Part shown: one piece after another, positions 24,170 to 34,164 of the stretch | How the letters are laid out: every line of letters starts with the position of its first letter | Numbering within the stretch: the first letter of the stretch is position 1 | NCBI GenBank assembly: GCA_007570785.1 | Contig: ML664161.1 | Span: forward strand, 15,466,861-15,530,860 | Length of the DNA: 64,000 nt | Source of the DNA: Antilocapra americana | Taxonomy: Eukaryota > Chordata > Mammalia > Artiodactyla > Antilocapridae | Direction: 5' to 3' | Program-made: the position numbers and the translations under genes | Notes under the pieces: model-generated | What the model was told of the DNA's origin: nothing | Databases searched by the model: none | What the model saw: the letters and a program-made list of their open reading frames with translations, nothing else

Positions 24170-24685
24170 AATGTGTTTTTATTTCATCTCAGTATAATTT
24201 TTTAGTGGTTATTCTAGGGATTATAATATACATACTTCTTGTAGTCTATAGAGAATCAACTTCACCACTTCAAGTGGGATGTAAAAATCTTACTACCATA
24301 GAAGTCTCTTTATCCTTCCCCTTTCTGTTTTATATATTATATCTACACTCACTAAAAACTTCAATGACGATATTCTACTAGAAATCTACTTTCAAGCATC
24401 AAGCATATTTAAAGAACTCGGAAAGAAAAGAATAGTCTTATATATTTACCATTTTTGTTGCACTTTCCTCATTCCTTATGTTCCAAGTTTCCTTCTGGTA
24501 TCATTTCTCTTTTGCATCTATAGTTTCTTTTCATTCTTTCAGAGCAGATGTGCCACCAATAAGATCTTTCTTTTTCCTGAAAATGTTTTTATTTCACCTG
24601 ATTCATTCCTGAAGGATATTTTCAGTAGTTATAGAATTCTAGGTTCACAGGTTTTGTCCCTCATATAGTTCTTTAGATAGTCTCT

Positions 24686-24924
24686 GTGAATGTGTGTGCA
24701 TGCATGTGTATGCCTAGCCACTTCAGTCGTGTCTGACTCTTTGCGACCATATGGACTGTAGCCCACCAGCCTCCTCTGTCCATAGGATTCTCCAGGCAAG
24801 AATGCTGGAGTGGATTGCCATTTCCTCCTCCAGGGGATTTTCCAGACCCAGGGATAGAACCCACATCTCCTGCGTCTCCTGCATTGCAGGCATATTTTTT
24901 ACCACTGAGCCATCAGGGAAGCCC
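24686..24924 (-). mobile_element. Bov-tA SINE
   Basis: Antisense element with a TG-rich tail ('gtgtgtgcatgcatgtgtat') and complete head ('gagccatcagggaagccc'). Flanked by the perfect 11-bp duplication agatagtctct (24675-24685 and 24925-24935). Confidence 0.97.
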
Positions 24925-24965
24925 AGATAGTCTCTAATGTACAATAACTCTTAAGAATGTTGAAA

Positions 24966-25539
24966 TTGCTTTTATGGACCCAGAATATGTTCCATTTTGA
25001 CTTCTTATTGAAAGAATATATATATTGAATAGATATTCAAATATAGTATGTCTTTGTACTTCTACATTTGCCCTCAAAATCTCAGAGTAAAAAAGCTGTC
25101 ATAGCATATATAAAATGTTCACTTATGATGAGATTTTGAGCCAACATAGCTCAAAATCACAACATGTCACTGCTTTCATTAATTTGGTCTTTCACAATTA
25201 ACTAAAAAGACATATTGACTCTCATATTATAGTTTCAGTTCTCATTTCACTTGATTTCCCCATCCTGTTATAATCACACAGTCATCATTACTCTGGCTAG
25301 AGACCACTAGTTTGCAAGTTAAAATAATCTTCATTAATAATATCTACCATCTCCTCCCACATTGAGCTGTGAATTAAATAAAAATTCATAAGCTCATGCT
25401 AGTAAAACTTTTGGTCATTTAGATATTTATTGAAATAACAGGAAATAGACATATACCTTTTTGAAAGACCAAGAAAATATTAATTCTAGCTTACATTATA
25501 TCTTGACTCCATATACTGTCCTCAGTATATATTTCGCCC
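24966..25539. other. AT-rich unique sequence
   Basis: No gene. The first part may still be diverged L1. Confidence 0.45.
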
Positions 25540-26345
25540 TTGTAAGTTGAGGTTCTTACCCTGCCTCAAACACCTTCCTCAAATCTCTCTCCTGCCCCAT
25601 TCACCTTGAGAGTTTCAGTTTGGTCTTTAGGACTCAGCCAAAATGGCACCTCCTTAAGAAGGCTTTCCTTCACTTCCTTTTTCCCCACCATGCAAAGGCA
25701 GAATAGTAGCTCCCACAAAGATGCCCATGCCCTAACCCTGGGAACCTGAAAATATGTTACTTTTCATGTCAAAAGGAACTTCTCAGTTGTGATTAGGTTA
25801 ACGACCTTGAGATGGGGAGACTATCCTGAATTATTCAGGTGGATTTAGTCTAACTACATGAGTCTTTAAAATTGGAGAAACTTTCCTGGGTCAGAGAGGT
25901 ACAACATTGCCAGTTTTGAAGATGGAAGAAGGGAGCCATGAGCCAACACATCTGGGCAACCTTTAAAAATTGGGAAAGACAAGGAAAAGGTCCTCTTCTA
26001 GAAAGGAATGCAGTCCTGCTGACATCTCAAATGTGGCTCAATGACATCTGTATCAGACTTCCAATTTACAAACTATAAGGTTTATATTGTATAAATTTGC
26101 ACTGTGTTATACCACTAGGTTTGTGATAATTTGTTACAGCAGCAGTAGAAATAGAAAACTGATACTAGGTTGGGTTAGATGTCCCTTCAATAACCTTTTT
26201 TACTCTCCATACATACTGCTAATAATATGTACATGCACCTATCATGCAGTATTGATATTACCTGTTTGCTTGTCCTCTTGAACAAACTGTGAATGCCTTG
26301 AAAGCAAGTATAGGTCTTATGTGAAATGTGGTTAAATGTGAATTC
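25540..26345 (+). mobile_element. L2 LINE 3' end, split by an LTR
   Basis: Left part (25540-25687): 'gaggttcttaccctgcctca', 'caaatctctctcctgcccca' and 'cctccttaagaaggctttcc'. Right part (26172-26345): 'catgcagtattgatattacc', 'gtttgcttgtcctcttgaac', 'tgtgaatgccttgaaagcaa' and 'attcattcattc'. These are consecutive pieces of one sense L2, separated by the MLT1-like LTR. Confidence 0.78.
25688..26171 (+). mobile_element. MLT1-like LTR (ERVL-MaLR), solo
   Basis: Opens 'tgcaaaggcagaatagtagc' with 'gatgcccatgccctaaccct', then 'gaacctgaaaatatgttact', 'tgtgattaggttaacgacct', 'tgagatggggagactatcct', and closes 'gataatttgttacagcagca' and 'gaaaactgatac'. This is a solo LTR. No internal retroviral coding sequence is present. 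Confidence 0.82.
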
Positions 26346-26923
26346 ATTCATTCATCACACAAAACAGCTACTGAGTCATTCCTTCACAGTTGGGACAGAC
26401 TCTGATAATGACAATGCATATTAACACCAGTTTTTCATTCCAATCCTTCTCCTGCCTATGATTTTTCATTAAAGAAATGGAACAGGAATCAGGCATAATA
26501 AACAGGGCTGACTTCATCCAGATGTGGACCCTAACAGCATTCATAGCTTTAGATCCAGCAAAGACATATTTGTATCCACAGAATATTTCCAGTGAATCAG
26601 TGAGATTATTTTGGGAAATATGATGGTCCAAAGAGAAGGGGAAGAAACTGAAGAAAAAAAATGCAATTGCTTATTTTCCCACAAAGACTGTCAGGCAGGA
26701 GGCATCAAGCAGTGTTACCCATGACACCATCAGACAGATGACTATTTCTAAGCCAAGTTATGAATCATGTTAGTGCTGTCCTTCCAAGAAGCAGAAGCGA
26801 TTAGACCAACTTTGGAATGAATTTGTGTGCTTGTCTCCTTTTTGCAAGAGGCACCGACCAGTCGCCTCTGTCAGCACCAGGTCTAGGAGTGCTCAGCTCT
26901 CTTTCATCCACTTTCTCCCTCTT
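26346..26923. other. unique sequence
   Basis: No gene. The antisense frame 26368-26631 (87 codons) has no family features. Confidence 0.5.
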
Positions 26924-26939
26924 TACCTGCTATACTTTT

Positions 26940-27254
26940 TTTTTAATTTTTTTTAATTATTATTATTTTTTTATTGTTATTGCCATACAATGTCATGATA
27001 TCACCATGGGTTTACATATGCTTCCCCTCCGGGTCTCCCCTCCCTCCTCCCTCCCCCCCGGGAAATCTCGATGCACCAGCCCCAAGCATCAATCCTGGGC
27101 TGGCGATTGATTAGACATATGATAATTAACATGTTTCAATGCCATTCTCCCATATCATCCCACCCCTACCCTCATCCTCAGAGTCCACGAGTCTATTCTA
27201 TACATCTGCGTTCCCCTTGCTGTCTCGCATGTTGGGCTCTCGTTACCGTCTTTC
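26940..27254 (-). mobile_element. ruminant L1 3' end, antisense, 5'-truncated
   Basis: T-rich start (antisense poly-A, 26937-26983), then the antisense 3' UTR of ruminant L1: 'tgccatacaatgtcatgata', 'gcaccagccccaagcatc', 'acatgtttcaatgccattct' and 'gtctattctatacatctgcg'. Flanked by a perfect 16-bp target duplication, tacctgctatactttt (26924-26939 and 27255-27270). Only the last ~300 bp was inserted. Confidence 0.95.
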
Positions 27255-27347
27255 TACCTGCTATACTTTTAAAGCAGGAGAATGCCTGCCTCCACCCCTA
27301 TAGTTGCAATTAAGATCCTTGAAGTGACATTTTTTAATAAGGATATG

Positions 27348-27571
27348 AAAATGACTGTGAAAGTGCTAGTCACTCAGTCGTGTCCAACTTTTTGTGACCC
27401 CAAGGACTATAGCCAGCCAGGCTACTCTGTCCCTGGAGTTCTCCAGGCAAGAATTCCAAGAAAAAGAATTGCTATGCCCTTCTCCAGGGAATCTTCCTGA
27501 TCCAGGGATCAAACCCAGGTCTTCCACATTGTGGGCAGATTCTTTACTGTCTGAGCCACCAAGGAAACCCT
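27348..27571 (-). mobile_element. Bov-tA SINE
   Basis: Antisense element from 'gactgtgaaagtgctagtca' to 'gagccaccaaggaaaccc'. Target duplication ataaggatatg (27337-27347) and atagggatatg (27572-27582), with one mismatch. Confidence 0.95.
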
Positions 27572-27582
27572 ATAGGGATATG

Positions 27583-28674
27583 TTCTACCTTTAAAAAATA
27601 ATATATGCACTTCAGACTTGGCATCTCACCCTTTATTAAACTGAGAACACTCCTGGAAAGTCACCCAGGAATGTAATTCCTATTTCATCATTTGCACCTA
27701 TCTCATTCTCCTACAAGCTCACCTAATCTCCTATTTTCAGCCCTGAGAATCAAGGAATCAAATATATAGTCCTGGTTAACTCTTTCGAAGAGGGGTTCAT
27801 GTGCTACTCTGGCTTATCACATAGTTTTCCAGAAATGAAACATAGGTATCTGTTTGGTGCTAGGTTATAAAACCTTTCACAAACACTGCAAAAGGAAATA
27901 AATTCTGGTCAGATTTGTTAACCAAGGGTACGCTAAGACATGAGGGAGGGGAAAAAATCCCTTGGTACTGTATTTTTATTGAAACTGACAACGATGTGGC
28001 ACAAAGTGAGTGAATGAGTCAGGCCAGATATATCACGGTGTCTAGGTCTCATCAACTTCTCCCAGACTGTGTTTCATGTACTATACAATCAATTTGGTTC
28101 TGGCTAGCAGTATTGATTAGGAAGGTGGCTGAAATGATTGTAGCATCCAGACTCAGTCTCAGCAACTGCAAGCAGACCAAAATCCAGTCAGGTATTTCAT
28201 TAATTCTCTACCTTTTTCTTCTACATTTTTTAAATTTGTTTAATCTCCAGCACCACCCATGATCATGAAATCCCTTATCACTTTCTCTTTCTGATTTCCT
28301 GCTATCTTGACTTGTATTTTACATGGTAAGATTTTCAATTAGCCCAGTGCTGGACTGAAGTCAGCCAGGTGAAAGGTTCTTTCAGAAATTCCTTTCCCTA
28401 ATAAATAGACTGATAAAAAAACACCACTCTTAGAAGAATATTACATTTTTAATCCCATGTCCAGGCATATTTTATGCCTTTTTTATCCCAACTTGTTACT
28501 GTATTTGTCTCAAAGGCTGTGGAGACCATCTCTAAATGGTGGTCATTCCCAGACACTTCCTGGAAGATGGCTTGGTTTTTCCATCTTAAAGATTTTTCCC
28601 TTTGTGCCATGTAGCAATCATAATGAAGTAGATCATGCTGCAATTTTTTAAAAACCTAAAATTAGAGTGTTTTA
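27583..28674. other. unique sequence
   Basis: No gene or named repeat. Frames on both strands at 28449-28651 have no family features. Confidence 0.5.
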
Positions 28675-28945
28675 TAAGAACGGGAATTTACTACTCACTC
28701 ACGCTACGTGCCCCTTGCTGGTTGAGAGTGAAGGGCTCTCACTGTAGTCACGGAGGGCGAAACCCAGGCTGACAGACTGGTCACCATCTCATCATTACAG
28801 TGGAAAGGAGACCTCTAGAGTCTCATACGGACACATGTCAAATGCTCCAGGCCTGTGTGACACGCATCACTTCCATTCACAACTTACTGGCTTCAACCAA
28901 CCACAAAGAAGTGGGGAAGCACATTCTACCCCTTCCAGTAAGTTA
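28675..28945. mobile_element. probable old mammalian repeat, family unassigned
   Basis: 'ggaatttactactcactcac' and 'gctccaggcctgtgtgacac' with 'gcatcacttccattcacaac' and 'gtggggaagcacattctacc' has the wording of an old, widely dispersed mammalian repeat. I cannot name it. A CpG-bearing start (28680-28770) stands out from its AT-rich flanks. Confidence 0.35.
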
Positions 28946-29167
28946 GAGACTGAAAATATTTGACAACGCTAATGACAATCATGTGCTGCTGTAAGGGTTT
29001 GTGCTCTGATGTAGCCACTGTCAAATGCATACTTTGCCCATTGCGTAAGTACTTATTATCATAATAACTTTTAAGACATCTTAGGTAATTGCATATGTTG
29101 TCAGAATATATGTTTCTGTTTTCTCATATTTAAACTGCCTCTCTCTTTCTCCACTGTCACTCTTCCC

Positions 29168-29168
<1 letters not shown>

Positions 29169-29215
<47 letters not shown>

Positions 29216-29225
29216 NNNNNNNNNN

Positions 29226-29272
<47 letters not shown>
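29169..29272 (+). repeat. (CA)n microsatellite containing an assembly gap
   Basis: AC repeat on both sides of ten Ns (29216-29225). True length is unknown. The antisense Cys-Val reading frame across it is an artefact of the dinucleotide. Confidence 0.98.
29216..29225. other. assembly gap (10 N)
   Basis: Ten ambiguous bases inside the AC microsatellite. Confidence 1.
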
Positions 29273-29273
<1 letters not shown>

Positions 29274-29299
29274 CACCCTATCTAACCTTCAACTAACCA

Positions 29300-29740
29300 A
29301 GAGATTCCTAACTAGTCTCCTTGTTTTCATCCTTGTCCTCCAAAGGCCACTTCCTCACATAGCACTTGAGTGTTTCTTTTCACAATATAAATGAGATCAA
29401 GTCTTCTGCTTAAGACCCTCTAATTTCTTCCTGTCAAACAACAGAATACAAAGTCTTTACCATGGCCCATGAGAGCCCCACCCTGCCCACCTCTTCGGCT
29501 TCGCCTCTCACCATTTCTCCTTGTCAACCTGCTCCAGCCACAATAGTCTTCTTTTTGATCCTCAAATAAGCAAAACTACTTTGTGCATCTAAATCTTTGC
29601 ATTAAGACTTCCTTCTGTTTAGAATGCTCTCTCCCCATTTCTTCGCATGGCTGACACCTCTTGCCACTCAGATCTTATATCGATGTAAAACCTACAGAGG
29701 CTATTTAGTACACAGTCTAAAACAGTACTCCCTCCAATCA
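29300..29740 (+). mobile_element. L2 LINE, sense
   Basis: 'agtcttctgcttaagaccct', 'acaaagtctttaccatggcc', 'acctgctccagccacaatag', 'ttctgtttagaatgctctct' and 'acacctcttgccactcagat' lie in the order of the L2 3' coding end. Confidence 0.82.
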
Positions 29741-29744
29741 GTCA

Positions 29745-29870
29745 CTATTATTCATTCAGTTAATAAATATTTAAGCGTCAGCTATGTGCTAGATAATATT
29801 TTAGATACTTAGATATATTCATGAAGAGAAAACAAACAAGCATGCTTTCTCCAGTTGGGGGGGTGGCGAT
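29745..29870 (-). mobile_element. L2 LINE 3' end, antisense
   Basis: 'tattcattcagttaataaatatttaagcg', 'cagctatgtgctagataata' and 'atattcatgaagagaaaaca' form an antisense L2 terminus abutting the sense L2 before it. Confidence 0.72.
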
Positions 29871-29925
29871 ACACAATATATAGTAAATATATTAAATAAG
29901 TATGTCATATATTTTATTAAAAGAT

Positions 29926-30010
29926 GGGAGAAAGGGTGGAAAGAGAGGAAAGCGAGGAGAGAGAGAGACAGAGGGAGGAAAGGTGGGAAGGAAGGAAAGA
30001 AGGAAAACAG
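29926..30010 (+). repeat. purine-rich low-complexity tract
   Basis: GA-rich run with GAGAGAGAGA and GGAAGGAAGGAAAGAAGG segments. Confidence 0.9.
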
Positions 30011-30202
30011 ACCAAGGCAGGAATATACTTGAATAGGCTCCTGCTGGCCAAAGATAGAAAAATATTGTGAACACCACTATAATTAAATTCTGCCACTTCA
30101 ATATGATTTGTACCTCAGGGTAATCCAAGTTTATAATTAAACAGCAAGAAGAAGTTTCTCCCTATAAAAATACTTCAGCTAATCAATAAAGCAGGAATGA
30201 TA

Positions 30203-30390
30203 GAATTTGAGTGCCACCCTGCTCCAGCATTTCGGTCTAAATCTTTGTTGTGGGAGCTGTCTTGTGCCTTATGCAATATTTTGCAGCTCTTCTGGCTCTA
30301 CTCACCAGATGCTGATAATTGTCTCCAGACATTGCCAAATGTTCCCTGCAAGGAAAAATCACCCTGCCTGAGAACCACTGGTCTAGGAAA
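30203..30390. mobile_element. MER20-like hAT DNA transposon
   Basis: 'ctttgttgtgggagctgtct', 'tgtgccttatgcaatatttt', 'ttgtctccagacattgccaa' and 'tgttccctgcaagg', ending 'tgcctgagaaccactgg', match MER20 wording and end structure. Confidence 0.85.
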
Positions 30391-30524
30391 CGAGTATCAG
30401 AGGCAGTTTACATGACAAAATGAGAGACAGACATTATGTGCTTTCTGATGGAAGTACAAAATAAAACCTGTAAAATAATCTTTGTTGTTAGACACTAAAA
30501 CACAATCGCATTATTTATAGATTC

Positions 30525-31118
30525 CATATTTATAATTTTGCCCACTCACAAAAATGTGTTTGTAGCCCCAAATCAAATTAATGGTTTTGCAGTTATTCAT
30601 GGACATTCACAGAGTAGCAGAGTATTTGAGTCACTTAACACCGACCATCCGGCTGAGGTTAGACAAGGCAGTGGTCTGCTTTCTTGTTTCAATTTTTATG
30701 ACTATGAACAAGAGTCCTTTCCATGGTCAATTTAGTGTCACATTTTCATACTTTTTGTGGGTGATTTTCCTATTTAAAACAGCCTGCAAGTGTAGTGCTG
30801 ATGTGACTTATTGAGAAAACACACTTGTTAGGCATGCTTCATTCAGGCCTGACTTATAGTATTAATAGCTGTGGACCATGAGTTCAATGCTAATGAATCA
30901 ACAACATTTATTAAATAAGATGCCTTTAAATAGAAACACACGTAAACAAGGTTATGTATTGACTAGTTGATGAAAATCTTGTGACCAGAGGCACACAGAA
31001 TCCTAACTCAATCTGGCATTTCCCTGAGGAGCAATGGCTCAGTGGTTATTAATTCAGTGTTCACAGCAACTTTATAGAACAAAACTACCCAAATAATGAG
31101 AATCGAATGTATAACAAA
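30525..31118 (+). mobile_element. Tigger-like (TcMar) DNA transposon relic
   Basis: The block from 'gtttgtagccccaaatcaaa', through 'ggtcaatttagtgtcacatt', 'tgatgtgacttattgagaaa', 'atgagttcaatgctaatgaa', 'aacaaggttatgtattgact' and 'gaccagaggcacacagaatc', to 'gcaatggctcagtggttatt' and 'ctacccaaataatgagaatc' follows a known mammalian element. That element carries the N-terminal helix-turn-helix of a Tigger/CENP-B-like transposase; one frame still reads 'HEFNANEST'. Stops and frameshifts are frequent. Frames at 30538-30814 are relics of it, not genes. The exact subfamily is uncertain. Confidence 0.65.
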
Positions 31119-31299
31119 TATAATTATATGATTTTGTATTTCCACACTTTGATCTTGTAGAAAACAATTTTCCAGTCTGCACTTAATGTTGTCCTTAAAT
31201 AGCTATCTAATCCATGTGCATAAAATACATCATACATGCACTTATAAATGTATATGTAATGCTTATAAAACAAGCTATTCTAAATCATAAAAAAACAAC

Positions 31300-31512
31300 A
31301 ATTTACTGAATAACAAAGTTATATGACTCTGGGCTTGCTTCAGAATAATTTGGGGAGGTGAGCAGTGGATAAGGGTAGATGAAACAAGACTGGTTATAGT
31401 CTTGTTTCTTGAAAACCATTGAAATTGGGTGATGATATATGGAGCTTCATTATACTTATACTACTCTTGTAAATGTTTAAAATTTTTCCATAATAAAAAA
31501 GTTACTTAAAAA
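31300..31512 (+). mobile_element. L1M 3' end, sense
   Basis: 'aataatttggggaggtgagc', 'ggtagatgaaacaagactgg', 'ttcattatacttatactact' and 'aaatttttccataataaaaa' match the common 3' terminus of old mammalian L1s. Confidence 0.75.
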
Positions 31513-31599
31513 ATAGAGCAAAAATAAAATAGGGATTTGGGGAGGCAGTCATCAGAAGTTGACAATTTTGATTAAGATGGCCAGGATAGGTCTTGTTGA

Positions 31600-32120
31600 G
31601 AAGATGATACTTTTAAAAAAAAAAATGAGAAAGTTGGCCATATAGAGAGTTGGAACAAAAGCAATTTCAGCAGAAGGAACAGTCAGTGCAAAAGCTGTGA
31701 GGCAAAGTATATCCTATACATTCAAGGCGTTGCAAAGAAACCAATGAGCAGTGAGTGGAGTAGAGTGAGCAGAAGGAGATGACACTGGAGAGGTGATGAG
31801 AAGTCAAGCCAGTCCTTGTAAGGGCTTTGACTTTTATTCTGGATTGGCTAGGCAGTCACTGGAGGATCTTATGCTCATCTGGCCTCTGTTCATTCTAAAC
31901 TCTAGCCTGTGAGGAATCTGAAATAAAAGCGAAGAGACCCAGAACATTGCAGTAATCCAAGTAAGAAATGATGGTAACTAGGGCCATGGGTGGTAGCAGT
32001 GGAAGCAGTAATAAGTGGTTGATTCTAGATATATTTTGAAAGTAGAGTTAACAAGAAGAGGACCAAACAATTGAGTGTGGGAGATGAGAAAAAGAAAGGA
32101 TCAAGATTTTAGATCTCAGG
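31600..32120 (-). mobile_element. L2 LINE, antisense
   Basis: 'gtcagtgcaaaagctgtgag', 'cagtccttgtaagggctttg', 'cattgcagtaatccaagtaa', 'gaaatgatggtaactagggc', 'ggtggtagcagtggaagcag' and 'tctagatatattttgaaagt' give the reverse complement of the L2 ORF C-terminus. Confidence 0.85.
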
Positions 32121-32314
32121 AACTACACTTGGGGGCCATTTTAAACCTCAAAGTCACCCAAGAAAAGCACAAAAATGTAACACTCATAAATTCATGCGGA
32201 AAGGAAAATACTTGCAAAATACTGATGTATCCATGGTTAGAGATGATTTAGTTATGTCCAGTAAAATATTTATATGAGTGCAAATAAAACCTACCTTTTG
32301 TTCCATGTATGCTA

Positions 32315-32455
32315 CACACTTGACACAGGTGACACATTCCTTTCAATACTTGCCGCATATCTGAGGCTCAGGGGGTCAAGAGGCTTATCCTGAGACACAA
32401 GGCAACTCAAGGACAGAGCTCGGCTGCAAAACCCACATTGCTCTGGGCACCAGGC
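32315..32455 (-). mobile_element. MIR SINE, degenerate
   Basis: 'atatctgaggctcagggggt', 'caagaggcttatcctgagac' and 'acaaggcaactcaaggacag' with 'agctcggctgcaaaaccca' fit the antisense MIR second half. Confidence 0.55.
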
Positions 32456-33584
32456 AAATGCCTTTTCCAGAAAACTCATTTGTTTGAAAATTAGTATTTT
32501 AAGTATGGCAAAGAAGGTAACTTTCAACTAATAAAAACAATTAAATAGGAATACCCATCTCATGCCAAATAAGAGGACTCAGTGTTATTTAAAAGATAGC
32601 TTATTTAAAAGAGTTAACCATTTATATGCCACAGGGCCACATTGAATGTTGACTTTGGACATTAAAAGGGCCTGCTTCCAATTCTGCACTTGTTTTGCTA
32701 GTCTAATACTCACACATTCACGCCCACTCAGGCTTGCTTGTCTTTCTCATCAGAGAACAGCCTGTACTCTCCTTTCTGGACCTTACCACTCTGCAGCTAA
32801 AGACAAATGTCTAAGACCAAGCCCCGTGAGCTGCAGAAGCACCTGATACAATACCAGTGGCTCATCCACCTCTGCCCATGGGAGGGTTTGATGGATGGCT
32901 CTGTATGACATTCAGAATGGGCACCAGCTCTCAGAAAAAGGGTTTTGAACAGAGCCTCTTGGACACACAGACTAGGCAAGTTCCTGGTGGACTTACATCA
33001 GTTGTCAAGAATAAGTTGGAAGTTCTGGGAAAGGAATAACATTAACAAAGTACTAAAAAAAAAAAAAAAAAACCTAACCAAGAAAATTTAATATTTTAAA
33101 TTAATTGATGTATTAGTACCAGACAATAAGCTGTGATGCTTGAATGTCCCTGACCAGGCAATTATAAAAGAAGTTTGTAAAATGATGACAGGAAGGCTGT
33201 CAGCTATTACCAAAGGATCATAGGAGCTGAGGTAAGACCCAGCCCAGTTTGTTCCCCTTTCAAATCTGCTCCCAAATATTGTCACAGTAATAGCATTATG
33301 GCAAAATTTAGCTCCAACTCCGATCCTAAATCAGGTACCCAATGGTTCTAAGCTTTTTGCATTTCAGAATGGAGGACACTAAAACTAAAAGCTTTTCTTT
33401 ACACTGTAATGAACTACTCTCAAAAAGACTTCAATTTAGGTCTCAAAGTTCAATCTGGGTCTCAAACTTCCTTATCACAACTTTCTAGGAAATGTTTCTA
33501 CAGTCATTACAGTACATTGTTAGGGGAACAAAAATGAGACTAACGAATGACAATTTTAATTTTATGTCACTTGTCTGTGACATA
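32456..33584. other. unique sequence with an A18 run
   Basis: No gene. There is an uninterrupted A run at 33055-33072, with no recognisable retroposon upstream of it. Frames at 32646-33039 on both strands lack family features. Confidence 0.5.
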
Positions 33585-33800
33585 AAACATTCACTCAACG
33601 GTCATTTGCTGCCTAAATCCCATGTGCTGAGCATATTCTGGACACCTGAACAACAAATGTGACTGTGATGTGGTCCTTGCTCTCAAGAAGTTTCCAAAGT
33701 TGTGGTGGAAGCAAAAAATTACAATTTTGTATAAAAAGAACTATAATCGATTTAGGCATAGTGGTTTAAGGGAGCTGCAGAGAAAGTGAGTTGAGAGTGA
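33585..33800 (-). mobile_element. L2 LINE 3' end, antisense
   Basis: 'acattcactcaacggtcatttgctgcctaaatcccatgtgctgagcatattctgg', then 'tggtccttgctctcaagaag', is an antisense L2 terminus. Confidence 0.72.
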
Positions 33801-34164
33801 TGTTGATGTTGGAGATAACAGGATTATTCAGGATTAAATTATAAGTCTTCTACTAGGTATATCCCCAGTCCCATGAAACCCATCTTTTGCCGATGAAACC
33901 CAAGATATTCACATTGAGGAGGGCTGTGTAGTATGAAATATCCACATTTGCTGATAAAACTGATAGTACAAACTCAAGTAAATGCTTACTGATTGAATTG
34001 CTACCAACTAGCAATAATGTCTTCCCACCAAGAAATCAGAGGACACTGGTGATTCTGTTGATCAGTAGAAGTCAAACCACTGGTGTTAACGCCTTAGTAT
34101 TTAATCTCTCCTTCCCAACAAATGCTCCCCTCCATCACTCCTTATCTCGATGAATGACACCACC
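33801..34164. other. unique sequence
   Basis: No gene or recognised repeat. Confidence 0.45.

Larger units (their letters stand above)
21227..24965 (-). mobile_element. L1 LINE (L1M-type), antisense, with nested SINEs
   Basis: An old mammalian L1 on the minus strand. It begins with an antisense poly-A (T-run about 21227-21241). Next comes the 3' UTR and end of ORF2, recognisable in + strand wording such as 'gctgtgtagtattccattgt', 'gacatttgggtagcttccag', 'tttgttgaaaagac'-like text and 'gcaaatattttctcacag'. Past about 23000 it continues through more ORF2-derived sequence ('attactgagagagaaatttt', 'gtggatttgactgcttctcc', 'gtcagatattgaaatagcca', 'attttagtggttattctagg'). A junction near 22990-23020 suggests an internal deletion. 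The minus strand shows no long open frame, so the copy is dead. Three younger SINEs sit inside it. Confidence 0.88.

Noticed and set aside
29081..29269. Frame encoding repeated Cys-Val on the minus strand
   Set aside because: Translation of the AC microsatellite across the N gap.
33055..33072. A18 run as the tail of a processed pseudogene
   Set aside because: No cDNA-like sequence, recognisable gene or matching target-site duplication is visible upstream.
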